From the NCBI GenBank assembly GCA_944472135.2, contig OX235263.1, forward strand, positions 34,339,379 through 34,403,378: a stretch of DNA of 64,000 nucleotides, given 5' to 3'. Below are positions 31,590 through 42,712 of the stretch, one piece after another. The translations under genes and the position numbers were made by a program. Source of the DNA: Trichobilharzia regenti (taxonomy: Eukaryota; Platyhelminthes; Trematoda; Strigeidida; Schistosomatidae). The stretch's first letter is position 1. Every line of letters starts with the position of its first letter. The notes under the pieces are model-generated. The model saw nothing but the letters and a program-made list of their open reading frames with translations. It did not search any database and was not told the origin of the DNA.

Positions 31590-32770
31590 ACTGCCAAACA
31601 AAGTTTTGGGCAGTACTGCACAATTCAGCATTCAACCTTTGGATACACTTATTGACTTCTCCTCTGTTAACAAGATGAAAAACAACTGACATGGAACACC
31701 TATCCGATGATATAAAATGTAGGTTGTGTGATAAAATTAGTGACAAACTGTTGACGAAAAGAAAAAGTATGCAGTTCAGCGACTAGGCTATTTTCGGCGA
31801 ATTCCTTCCCTTAAGCTGTACACACGGATTTTATAAGTGAGTTGTAATCAGGATGCACTTTCTAGATTACTGTGAAGGAGGTATGTTTTGAAGTGGAATG
31901 GCCAGTGTTGACAATGTGTTCGATAAACGCACTACTTATAGATGCACTAGTACTTTTCTCCAACCATATGGGATAGTGTTCTTGAACCCTTTTAGGCAGG
32001 ATAGGGGTCGAATTACCAATATATCTGGCACTAAAAGAACCACTGAACTGATATATGCATACAGGAGTGGTCAGATGCGAGACCTTGTCCTTAAAGCATA
32101 TGCAAACCAATGGATCACCGAAGAACACTACTCTTGGCGTTGTTGCAAAGGATGTTCTCAAAGATGATGAAATTATCTAAAAAATACCTCGGGTCAAGTT
32201 GCTGCTGAAATTCAGGTTCATGTGAAATTTCTTATTTGGAACAAGTAATGTTTCTCTTCTCAGAACTTCTGGTTTGTTATTCTTGTCAATAAATCTGGGT
32301 GGGTATTTATTGCGATAAAGATTTCTTCCAGCAGATCTAGTTCTTTACTTCTAGGATGTCAGGACGACATATGCATCGGATTCGAGTGTAAGCGGATTGG
32401 ATTAAATTTCATCTTTGTTCAACAAGCACCTAACTGTAGTAACTCACTAGTCAGCCGTTCCAAATGGGTTTTATATGGACTGACCTTAAGGCTGCGCCAG
32501 GTCTTCTATTAGTTCCACATCGAGAAGGTAAATGTTGGATTCGTATGCCATTTCAAGAGTGAATTTTGTTGTCGAAGGGCAATTGTCAGTTACTTGTAGC
32601 AATTGACTGAGGTCATGAATTCTGTTGCAAATGACTAAAGTGTCATTTATGTGCCTTGCATACAGTTGTTCGACTTTAATAGACGGTTCTCAATGCTTTC
32701 CATGAAACAGTCTGCCAGTATTGAGCCCAAAGGAGATCTTATTCCAGTACGATCCTTTTGGAATGGAAAC
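31590..32770 (-). pseudogene. PLE remnant: RT core, GIY-YIG domain and 3' tail
   Basis: The minus strand holds a decayed RT core (RSPLGSILADCFMESIEN, then NDTLVICNRI-like residues), a GIY-YIG endonuclease frame at 32161-31862 (VCIYQFSGSFSARYIGNSTP, KRVQEHYPIWL), then a non-coding tail with the TGTACAGC block. The tail continues into the start of a PLE 5' region, suggesting a partial tandem (pLTR) arrangement. Many stops; inactive. Confidence 0.75.
31777..31818 (-). ncRNA. Hammerhead-like motif in PLE tail (decayed)
   Basis: CAGC ... GAA, imperfect palindrome AATAG-C-CTAGT, C, GCTG: stem I CAGC/GCTG and the GAA core are kept, but the CTGATGA box is lost. Confidence 0.35.
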
Positions 32771-32894
32771 AAACTTAAAATAACCAGTTTTATAACTGAA
32801 AATTTGAAACAAGAATTTGAGCTTGAAATGAAAGTTAGGAGGTGTGAATATAAATTACAAGAGCCTTAGAAACACAAAATTGCACAGGATTAAG

Positions 32895-33668
32895 ATATAA
32901 TTGTAAAATAGTTATTTTAAACGAATTATAAATGTGTACAGGAAAAGCATGGAAACAAACTTAAAATAACTGTTTTTATTATTGAAAGAAATTAGCTGAA
33001 TTTAATGAAGACTGAGGGAATAAGGATCAGAGACACGGGGAACGAAAAAATGCTCAAAAGGAAAAAAGATAACGAAAAAAGGAGGAAGAAGAAAAACAAA
33101 CGGAAGCAAAGGGAACATACCAAACTAGGCCTATGGTAGTTGTAGACGTTGGACTAATTTCTTTTGAACACACAGCTCCGGCTTCTCGATGCATATTGCG
33201 AGGGCTTCTGCAGGACAAAGAAGTCGGAAACATACTGCTTTTGGTGGGTTTCTGTTGACTTTGTGTATCACTTTGAAATGATTCTTTCAAAGTGATACAC
33301 AAAGTCAACAGAAACCCACCAAAAGCAGTATGTTTCCGACTTCTTTGTCCTGCAGAAGCCCTCGCAATATGCATCGAGAAGCCGGAGCTGTGTGTTCAAA
33401 AGAAATTAGTCCAACGTCTACAACTACCATAGGCCTAGTTTGGTATGTTCCCTTTGCTTCCGTTTGTTTTTCTTCTTCCTCCTTTTTTCGTTATCTTTTT
33501 TCCTTTTGAGCATTTTTTCGTTCCCCGTGTCTCTGATCCTTATTCCCTCAGTCTTCATTAAATTCAGCTAATTTCTTTCAATAATAAAAACAGTTATTTT
33601 AAGTTTGTTTCCATGCTTTTCCTGTACACATTTATAATTCGTTTAAAATAACTATTTTACAATTATAT
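32895..33668. repeat. Near-perfect palindrome, 384-bp arms with 6-bp spacer, made of PLE 3' ends
   Basis: Left arm 32895-33278, right arm 33285-33668, spacer TGATTC. I find no mismatch by eye inside the arms; weaker similarity continues outward to about 32780 and 33765. Each arm carries the C-terminus of a PLE GIY-YIG endonuclease reading outward (right arm: FRLLCPAEALAICIEKPELC, then VQKKLVQRLQLP and stop) followed by its 3' UTR. So two PLE 3' ends are joined head to head at the same 5' truncation point. Confidence 0.88.
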
Positions 33669-34130
33669 TCTAATCCTGTGTAATTGTTTGTTTCTATCCC
33701 TCTAGTAATCTATGTTCACACCTCCTAATTTACATTTCAAGTTCAAAATTTTGATTTCAATTTGTTTCCATGCTCATTTTTGCTCACACCTGTAATTCGT
33801 TCTATCCCTGCGTTTCTAAGCCTCTTGTAATTCATATCAAGTTGAAAACAATTATCACCTTCTATCAGTTATCAAATATTAATTTTTGCATACGTTGTAA
33901 CTATTTTCTAATCCTATGAAATCTTGTCTCTAAGCCCCTTGTAATCTATATGCCTACCTTCAAACTTTCATATCAAGTTGAAAATTATTATTACCTTCGT
34001 TACTATGTGGAATTAAATAAATAATAATTGTATCCATGTAAAATAATCTCTATAATTGCGATTGTACAGCTGCTTTTGAGAATGAAATCGCCGAAAAGAT
34101 ATCTTTGCTGAACTTCGTGTTCTCTTCTTT
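33669..34130 (+). repeat. PLE 3' UTR and tail, continuing the right palindrome arm
   Basis: Degenerate repeats of GTAATCTAT- and CAAGTTGAAAA-type blocks, then the conserved tail GCGATTGTACAGC with a hammerhead-like motif. Confidence 0.6.
34067..34110 (+). ncRNA. Hammerhead-like motif in PLE tail
   Basis: CAGC (34067-34070), GAA, palindromic AAGATATCTT, T, GCTG (34107-34110). Stem I and stem III form; the CTGATGA box is degenerate. Confidence 0.4.
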
Positions 34131-34249
34131 CTAATGTTCATATGGGTATTTTCCACGATCAGCACAATTCACTGCACGACATCTAAGCTACTTTGTATGA
34201 GGATGTGTATGATTCTGTCGCTATTCATTCCAGAACCATTTTGGATATT

Positions 34250-35040
34250 CGTGATTAGTGACACAATTCTCTATAAAAAAAAAACTAATTTTCGCATTCA
34301 CTATAGCAAGCTTGACAATGTACGGTAGAAACCCATTGAGTTGCTTGATTGTCGACGGGTCCTCGCTACTTCCTAATAATACCCAAGCAAACATTAATCA
34401 AAACAAAAAGTGTAGTTTAGCATCAACTGAAGCTCTAGCGATTCAGAGAGAGAGGGAGAAAGATAAATCGGAGCTGTGCATACAAAACAAAATTATTCAA
34501 CCAGTTCTACTATCATAGTAACAACCCTGTTGATTTCTACTAAGTTGATATTTTTTTTTCACTAACCCCTCTTGTATTTCTTTAGAACTTTTGATTAATT
34601 CCATATTCTCCTTTGGTTCCCATGTGCAACCTGATTGTAACTCATTCATTAAACTATTCACCTTATTACGTAACTCTGATACATGTATTCCATTCCTCTT
34701 TTGCATTGACTAATATCAATGAATCATCACCTTTTGTTAATTGCCCTTTTTGTTAAAGAAAATTGTTTATAAATGCGATTGTAAAGCTGAAGGGAAAGAA
34801 TTTGCTGATAATAGCCTCATCGCTTAACTGCGTGTTTTGTTTTGGTCAATAGTTTGTCACTAATTTTATCACATGACCTATATTTTATACCATCGGATAG
34901 GTGTTCTAGGTCAGTCGTTTTCCTTCTTGTTAACAGAAAAGAAATCAATAAGTGTGTGTGTGTGCACAGGTTGAATTCTGAATTGTTCTGTTTGCTGAAG
35001 AAAATAGAATCTCTTTCTAGTTCATCAAATCCTTATTGAT
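34250..35040 (+). pseudogene. PLE remnant: endonuclease tail, 3' tail and start of a tandem copy
   Basis: The plus strand encodes SLASTEALAIQREREKDKSE, then LCIQNKIIQPVLLS and stop (to 34518), the C-terminus of a PLE GIY-YIG protein. A diverged tail (AATGCGATTGTAAAGC) follows, and then a block (34850-35010) that matches the reverse complement of about 31610-31740. The shared block lies after the tail in both copies, so it is probably the 5' part of the next unit in a partial tandem. Confidence 0.65.
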
Positions 35041-35849
35041 TGACTTGACAAATGTTCTATTATGTTCTCAGATAAATAATATAGACGTATGTTTATCTTA
35101 GTGAATGAAGTGTAACATACATTGGCTCATTGAGATCTACCAATTATGAAATAATATTCAAGATTTACAGTTCAGGTAGATGGTTTCTATGTGATTGGGT
35201 ATTCTGAGGTGTGTGATTTAATTATGAAGCTTTATTCCTTCTTGTAGAAGTTTTTGATGTCTTCTGTTGCTTCATGAAATATCTGATGTTGGTCATATGC
35301 AGTATTGCAGTGTAAGTATTCTCCACATCTAACACCATTCACCTTCTCTGCTATTGACTTGTCGAAATGTATACATTATGATCCTGTAGAATGTGAAATC
35401 ACTTTTACACACAGTATTTCTGTTAAAGGGTATTCGAATGTGAGTCTTAATGTGTACGAATAATTGATACTCATTTCATTTTAGAGATTAGCATTTCTCT
35501 TTTCTCACTAGTGAGTTAGTATGAATTTCCGAAAGTGTTTCCATGTTAATGGAGTAACCGTACCAAATTTCGGCAAAGTTAAACTTTAAGCACCACTAAC
35601 TACCAATCAGGGAACGACCTTCAACGGGCCAATCACATGAAAGAAGGCATTTTGATTATGAAAAACGTATATTTATGAGAAAAGCATAAAAAGTGATACA
35701 AAGGGTGTCTTTCTCTAAAATGTGACAGAAACATCTCACAGTTTATCATAACAATGTCAACATAAATGTTACACCACATTCTGTACATATATTCATCCAA
35801 ATGACATTTATTTTAGAGATCCATTTATAGCCCTAATCCTATTTTTTAA
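35041..35849. other. Unassigned segment
   Basis: AT-rich, no recognisable gene or repeat. Confidence 0.4.
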
Positions 35850-36240
35850 TCTTCCCCAAAATCCTTTTATAGAATTCGTGTGTGTGTCCTTGTAATGGGG
35901 TCCACAAAATCAGTAGAATGGTTCACCCTGTGATGAATATATCCAAGGAATGACAGCGAGTTATAACCTTTCCATTCATCAGTATGTACTAAAGATCTCT
36001 GTTTCACCAGTCGAGTGACAGTAGGTAATAAGGTTGTAGACTTTCTGTCTGTTATTCTCTCCACGAATCCTTTCTGCATTAAGGTGTCATATATATCGAC
36101 CACCCAACACATTGTTGGCTCACTCACGACCACGATTGTATTTTTTCTTCTATGATACAGTTTCATCCACCCTACGCCTAACTTTCATTTGCACACGTGA
36201 TGAATTAATGAAGTGAATACCACTGTACTTCTTATAACAT
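35850..36240 (-). pseudogene. Merlin (IS1016/ISXO2-like) DNA transposase remnant
   Basis: The minus strand encodes VDET (first catalytic Asp, about 36170), a broken KKYNRGRE / NNVLGGRY region with stops, then FVERITDRKSTTLLPTVTRL, SLVHTDEWKGYNSLSFLGY (second Asp) and HRVNHSTDFVDPITRTHT (to 35867). This order is typical of Merlin transposases of the IS1016/ISXO2 superfamily, which occur in schistosomes. Stops and a frameshift make it a pseudogene. Terminal inverted repeats were not found. Confidence 0.78.
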
Positions 36241-36989
36241 ACTGCTGAGTCGGGGTGGAAATACCTGAAGCCATGTGATCGGATTCACTTGCTATTGGTA
36301 AAAAATCCTCCTGGATTGTTCCTAAATAAACAGTTTTATTGTATGCAATAGGGTAAATGTCGATATTCTGATTAACTTCCCCGAAATGTCTTGTTTGGAT
36401 TGAGCTGTTTGGAAGATGGGTTCTTAGAAAGACGTATGTGATTTTTTGTCATCCGCATCGAAGTTGACCAGAATGTGGAATTGTGTCTGGAGTTATCGTC
36501 TAGAACAAAACTGCAGCTAAAGTACTGGACAGAAATTCAATACGTATTCAGTAGAGTGGTATTTAAAATTCATTGATAGACATCAGAGATGCACTGATGC
36601 CAATTCATTTATCACACTGACACATTACAGAGAGTCTCCAACTACCGGTTTGAGTTCCCCAACCAATTCTGAGGTGAATATTACAGTGTGACGTTGTAGT
36701 ATACAATCACTTCCTATAAGTGCTCACTGACAGTAATATGTTAGCTGTCATGCGCTGCAGATCATCTCACTGGTTGTCCATAGTCCTCTTCAATAATTCT
36801 ATTGAAGGTTAGGTGCAAAATAAACGAGTATTATCCGGCTGACAGATCTTCTCTAATAGATGCAAATCAATCAGTTTTGCAGTATGCAAAGTTTGGTTCA
36901 ATGCCTTGATGTGCTTTTCAGTGTCAAATGCTCCTGTGGAGTGAGTCAGTTACATAGGCCGTACAATTAGGCATGTTTCTCGTTGTGGT
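36241..36989. other. Unassigned segment
   Basis: No feature recognised. Could include non-coding parts of the Merlin element. Confidence 0.35.
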
Positions 36990-37225
36990 TAAATAAAAGA
37001 CAAATAAAATTATTCGTAGCACTATTCTACCTCATCTTGTGGATACGGAACACAAGATTGATGTTAACCAGGCTTTTAGAGTCATTTACCTCACACCAAC
37101 AAATCCTAATTTCGCCTTAAGAGTTCGATTACTAAATATTGCTGGCGCTGTGGGGATCCATACTACGAAGCCTTATTTGTGTATCCAAAAGAAGCTAGTT
37201 CAGGCGTGTAGGTTTGAATGACCCT
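36990..37225 (+). pseudogene. PLE GIY-YIG C-terminal fragment
   Basis: AFRVIYLTPTNPNFALRVRL, then KPYLCIQKKLVQACRF and stop, matching the FKVIYKAKSN / LCVQKKFVQ tail of the PLE at 42.3 kb. Confidence 0.65.
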
Positions 37226-37794
37226 GAATTTTTGTGGAATTTCCTAATTTTAGTTGATATTCTATTTGCTATTATATCTTTATTATTATGATTTAAGCAT
37301 TTTTGATGAACTGTAATTGCATTGATCTTACTCCACAAATCGATATTATTTAAAAAACACTAATATTGTTATTGACTATTAATCTAGAATATTCTATGTA
37401 TATAAACGTGCATATATAATTATAGAGCCAGAAGAGAAACTTATCGAAATGGATATTCTTTGTTCAATTATTTTGTGTTTGATAAATGCAACTTAGTTTT
37501 TCTCTTGTTGAATTCGCTTGTGTAAAGATGTTGATTGTCGTGAGTACATGTACAGAGGTTGTACTGTGATGCCATTACGCTGAAGAAAAACAACCACATA
37601 ATTTCCGTCCCATTTGAAGTCACCATTAAAATTGTAGAAAAAAAGGATGTAGAGATTATAATCAGAATTAGGTTACCGAAACAAGTTAACTATTTATCGA
37701 GTACCTTCGATCTCAAAACCGGTGAATTCGACATCATCATCAATAAAGTGAAATTAGCCTATTAATATATGTGCAAAACTTGGACGCTGTGATA
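37226..37794. other. Unassigned segment with a 68-codon frame
   Basis: The frame 37559-37765 (plus) contains ISVPFEVTIKIVEKKDVEII. It has alternating hydrophobic residues but no recognisable domain or clear exon signals. Confidence 0.25.
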
Positions 37795-38430
37795 ATGAGT
37801 AATTCCATATTAGTTTGTTTATTAGATGTATCACTCAGTTATGAAACAGTATTATTTACTGGATCACGTAGTTTCCAAGAAAATTTATTGTTCATAATCA
37901 TATTAAATGTAATCACATGACTTTGAAACTTGAGTTTTATAGGTCAAACTAGTAGAATAGGGTCATTTAGACTAGCCGAACACAAAAAACCTAGCAAAAT
38001 CTAGATTGGTTGATCCAAATAAGATAAGAAATCTAGAGAATAGTTCATCCATAACACTAGGTGCAATTACACACAACCATACAATAGGATGGGATAGGTG
38101 ACAGTTTTCAAAATCTAATGTAACAGCAGGGTGGAGGGAGAGATAGATAACAGAAGCTTTGTTTATCGAATCAACTGCAAACACGTGTAATAGGAATGAT
38201 TCAACACCTGTCCACCCAGATATCTGGAAAATTCTATTACCCCAAAGACGACAAATAGGAGATGACGAAGAAAACTATAAAACTCAAGTTTCAAAGTCGT
38301 GTGATTACAATTGATGGCATGATTATGATCAATAATGAATTTTGTTCGAAACTGTGTCATCCAGTAAACAGTAATACTGTTTCGTCACTGTGTGATAAAT
38401 CTAATAAACTAACTAATATAAAATTAGCCT
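37795..38430. repeat. Unclassified repeat, inverted pair
   Basis: 37795-37950 resembles the reverse complement of 38260-38430 (shared blocks TTTGAAACTTGAGTTTTATA, GAAACAGTATTA and CATAATCAT). The right-hand copy extends left to about 38030. A third copy lies at 49690-49990 on the plus strand. No coding domain is evident. Confidence 0.55.
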
Positions 38431-38797
38431 ACTTCATTGAATTAGAATATTTGATGTGATTTGTATTAAGAATACATGAGTCACAAAGGGATCTCCTTTT
38501 GTGGATTTATTTCAAAACTTTACATTTATTTAGGGACGGGGGTTTGTATATGCAATGCAAACTGACAACATAAGTTAAAGGTTATTATCAGTTATTGATG
38601 CAGCAAATCAGACGATATGAGTAATAACTATGTTCGAAAAGTTCAATCATAAGGGTTAACAATTAATTAGCTGGTTGATGGATAATCGTTCGGAAATAGC
38701 TGATAAGAGAACAAAAGATGGGAAATAAGTTGAAAACATCAAATGGACTACAGAGAATTTCTTATACAGTTATTCAGGGAGGAAAACAGTACCAAAG

Positions 38798-39060
38798 CTA
38801 TGGTAGTAAAAGAGGCTGAATGAAACGTTTCTGAACACTAAGTTGAGATTTCTCCTTAGGGATTGCTAGGGCTTCCGCCTTATGAAGAAGCTGTAGATGA
38901 AATCCTTTCGAATGACTTGGTCTTACTTTATACATATGACTCTGAAAGAAGTCGCTGCTGATGCTGCATAACCAAAAGATATAATATGCTCTAAAAATAA
39001 CCTGTTGATTGTTCTGCATTTTCTTCTTAACAGCTGTAACTGACTGGTTTCAACATTGAA
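38798..39060 (-). pseudogene. PLE GIY-YIG C-terminal fragment
   Basis: The minus strand reads LLHKAEALAIPKEKSQLSVQ, then KRFIQPLLLP and stop, the standard PLE endonuclease C-terminus. The upstream part is degenerate. Confidence 0.6.
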
Positions 39061-39364
39061 CTTTGCACAGATGCGGAGGAGTTTGAGTCGCCACACTCCA
39101 TGTAGCATACAAAGCAAGAGAAGAAAGTAAAAAGAACTGCATAATAGAGACAGTAAACAGAGGAGTGAGGCAAAGGAATAGTAATAACGAAGAACAATAT
39201 AGTTTCACTGGAAATCATAAGTCACAAGGAGTGGACGCATCTGCGCCATTGAGAAGGATTTTGAGCCATATCACCAATAGTCTCCAGCCATCATCCCGAG
39301 GACCCAACCAGGAAGCCATTATACACCTTCTTACGTGGCCGGCTTAAATTAACTGTTGTAGATT

Positions 39365-40930
39365 TCATTGACTGATACCATGTTTTGGTTTGACCACCAC
39401 TAGTTCTTTTCCAACTGACTCTATGTCAGCTAACATTGTCCATTGTCGAGGAAGACGATGGCTAGGTATACGTACTACATGTCCTAAACATCTCAATTGG
39501 TGTAACTTCACAGCCTCATCAATTGATTTCCCCTCCTTACCTAGCAGTCGACCGATGCCCAACCTCAATATTGCTCACCTTATTATACCATTTCAAACGG
39601 GAGATAGAACGCAGGCACCTTTCATCAAACACAGCTAGCCAGCCTTTTCACGTCTTCCACTCTCAATGGCCATGTCTCACAGCAATATTAGAGAACGGAG
39701 CGGACTGTCGAGCAGTATACACGTCCTTTGGTCGGTAGCTAGGTATCACGTCTACGTCAGAGACGGCGTAAACTGAATGTGTGAAACTAGCCCTTTGTAT
39801 CCGTGCTGAGATTTCGTCAGCGACCAACCCGTTGGCTTCGGCTGATGCAACTTCCCAAATAAGTGAAGTGGTCAACACGCTCTACCACTTTACTCCCTAT
39901 TTCTAAACTAGGAGTCAATGTAGTACAGTCCTGCTGTATCATCTTACATATGACGGGAGCAAATCGCTTGCCAGACATTTGAAACTTGCTGCCGCTTAAG
40001 GTGTTCAAAAGACTGCTCTATTTTGTCAGAGTCTTCATTTAGAACGACAATATCATCTGCATATTCTAAGTCAGCGAGATTATTCTCTGGTAACAAGTCA
40101 GTCGCCGTGTCTCTTAAGCAAGTTAGGGTTACTTCCATTAGTAAATCTATAGTGAAATTGAATAGGAATGGGGATAGTGGGCATCTCTGTCGGACACCAC
40201 TAGTTGTTACCAGTTCAGATGACAAATTGCCGTAAGCTCTCACCTGGCTGCATGAGTTCGAGTAGAGTGTCTTGATCAGTGCACTGTATTTTCTCAGTAT
40301 TCCTTTTCCAGCCAAATATCGCCAGAGTAACTCTCGGTCGATAAAATCGAATGCCGCCTTTAGGTCAAGAAATATAATATGATTGTTGGACGCCGATAAG
40401 AATGCATATGTCCTAGAATCTGTCGAAGGGTGAAGATATGATCAATACACCCTCTTCCTGGTCTAAAGCCTGTCTGACTCTCTCGTGTTTGTTCCTCCCG
40501 TGACCGCTTACTCTACGCATGATTATTGTACGTAGAACTTTAGAGACCATGTTAGTCAAGCTAATACCCCTGTGGTAATCACAGGGAGACTTGTCCCCCT
40601 TCTTGCATATGGGGATAATCAGTGACTTACACCAACCCGATGGGACTTCCTCTGATTCCCAGACACTGCCTAGTACCTTAGTTAACGCAGAGAGTAAACT
40701 GTCTCCACCGTCCTTAAATAACTCTAGAGTTATTCCATCAGTTCCTGCTGCTTTGCCTTGTTTTAGACTAGTGACATCCTTAGTAACCTCAGTTAGGGAC
40801 GGAGGACCTGTTTATAACCCATTCAGAGAGGTTGGATGCTCAGTAGGTTGAGTGTAACTGTAAGCCAATTAAACTGTTCTTTCCAACGTTCTAGTCGTCT
40901 ACCCTGGCATCTAATTATGGTGCCTCTTAA
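39365..40930 (-). pseudogene. RTE-type LINE, second family, RT and C-terminal part
   Basis: Minus strand in several frames: GKAAGTDGITLELFK, SLIIPICKKGDKSPCDY, HRGISLTNMVSKVLR, then 40315-39944 (TTSGVRQRCPLSPFLFNFTI, LEYADDIVVLNEDSD). The C-terminal domain is at 40008-39365 (VDHFTYLGSCI, ISARIQRASF, MRLGIGRLLGKEGKSIDEAV). The frames show it to be inactive. Distinct from the SR2-like copy at 28.7-31.6 kb; the same family as the pieces at 1848, 41.3 and 63.7 kb. Confidence 0.8.
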
Positions 40931-41319
40931 CAGCTGTACTGTTAAATATTCATAGGCACGTTTAGACGATGTCTTGCTGATACGGACTATGTGCTTAGCA
41001 CCCTAGGGCCAGGTGAATTGGTAAATGCACACTGATTTTGCCAAAAGAGGTATTTTGTCTTTGACATTTTAGTAAATTGTACTAATCAGCAGTTTTCACT
41101 TCTATGACAATACATATTCCTTTAAGCCATAGATAACATTAGCAGTTGTGCTGACTGAATTCTGTTGATTATGGAAATATAAGGTGAACTGGTGACATTA
41201 TCTATCTCAGATTGTAAAATCAAATTAACCAATGATGATAGCTCTCTATTTCAGCGATTCTCAGATGTGACAACCTACGTCAACATTAAAGTAGATGTGA
41301 TATCAGGCTGTCAGTAGGT

Positions 41320-41740
41320 GAAGGCGTGTACTGCAAGCCACTTTGTTCTGTCCTTTCTTACCGCTGTGAGACATAGCCACCGAAAGTGGATGACTTGAGG
41401 AAACTACCTGTTTTCAACCACAAGTGTGTGCGCACTATATCTCTTCTTAATTGGCACCATATGCTGAGTATATTGAGATTAGGCGTAGGTTGTTACATAA
41501 AAAATGAGAGTTCATCAACGAGATTTTGAAACTATATCGTGTAAGATGCCTACCATACATGTTACACATACCGAACCATCACTTCCTCGGAAAGAAACTG
41601 TAGGTGATGTACATACGATTAAGTTGGAACAAAATTAAGAGCATTCATGCCAAACATGACAGCAATCCATGAAGTCTCCGAACATTGATTGAATCCACAT
41701 TAGGAGATGTAGACTATCTGATTGAGATCAGCTAGCTACT
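41320..41740 (+). pseudogene. RTE LINE C-terminal fragment
   Basis: Plus-strand sequence aligns by eye with 63850-63985 (GTGGATGACTTGAGGAAACT, TTTCAACCACAAGTGTG, TATTGAGATTAGGCGTAG), encoding a decayed form of the VDDL...VFDH...IEIRRRVL segment. Heavily mutated. Confidence 0.55.
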
Positions 41741-41795
41741 GAGAAATAGTGGCTTCAGACTGTTGGTGATATTTAGAAAATCAAAACAAGTGATT

Positions 41796-41835
41796 CAGCG
41801 AAGAGACTCTTTTCAACGAATTTATCATCAAGCTG
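41796..41835 (-). ncRNA. Hammerhead-like motif in the tail of the PLE
   Basis: Stem I CAGC/GCTG, box TTGATGA (one change from CTGATGA), short stem II region ending TTCGTT, GAA, stem III AAGAG-T-CTCTT, cleavage-site base C, then GCTG. The most complete example in this family. Confidence 0.5.
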
Positions 41836-42318
41836 TACAGTCGTATATATATGGTTTTTCAGAAGTTATATCCGGTGAGGGAATTGAATCTTAGGTGTGA
41901 ATGCATAAAATAATAATAATAATCATATGAAGTTCAATTAAAACTAAAATGTTTGTGATTATAATCGTAGTTAAATGTCAAGTGGCAAAGCAGATTAATG
42001 TCATATATAGAATAATTCATAGGAGGGATAGAACTTGAAAAAGGATGTGCAATTATAGGATTAGTAGGCAAATCGAATAAAACAAAAACGTTACGTAATA
42101 TTGTGTGAAATTTAATAGCATAGAATTTATCGTTGTAAAAAAAATTGATTTAGAATGACAAGTGGAACAAGTGAAATAATACCGGGGACAGTTCAAAGTG
42201 AGAATAGTAATAATAACAATTGACTTAATAAGGAAGAGTATACAAATTGAATAGACAAAATGAAAAATTGGTAGAGCTAAAATATGATTGGGGATTACCA
42301 TATTTTAGCATAGAGGGA

Positions 42319-42702
42319 TTAAGACCATGAAAGTTGGAGGGGTTGAACGAACTTTTTCTGTACACAGAGATCTGGCTTTTCTGTTTCGATAGCCAAAGCT
42401 TCAGCAATACAGATGAGTCGGGTACGTAGGGATTTAGGTAGATTGCTCTTTGCCTTGTAGATGACTTTAAAGGCGGAGGCTATAGAGATAGGGTGATCAT
42501 TTTCGACCAGATGTTCTATGATCGCGCTTCTTATTGCTCCACTTCCACCTTTTCGTAGCCATGCAGGATAATGTTCTTGCACCCTCTTGGACAAAACTCG
42601 AGTCGAACGACCGATATACCTAGCTCCACAAGAGCAGGTGAATTGATAAACGCACATAGAGTTGGTCAACATTGGGATCTTGTCCTTCAGGTTATTGAAC
42701 AA
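42319..42702 (-). CDS. PLE GIY-YIG endonuclease domain
   Basis: C-terminal nuclease domain of the same PLE. The Cys-rich YIG-type core is CVYQFTCSCGARYIGRSTRV, followed by KRVQEHYPAWLRKG (conserved Arg), SAIIEHLVENDHP (catalytic Glu region) and the family tail LCVQKKFVQPLQLSWS. It should be fused to the RT; the shift lies near 42725, upstream of this segment. The nicking activity of this domain type primes PLE insertion. Confidence 0.85.
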   Translation of the reverse strand: MFNNLKDKIPMLTNSMCVYQFTCSCGARYIGRSTRVLSKRVQEHYPAWLRKGGSGAIRSAIIEHLVENDHPISIASAFKVIYKAKSNLPKSLRTRLICIAEALAIETEKPDLCVQKKFVQPLQLSWS

Positions 42703-42712
42703 TAATGGTCGG

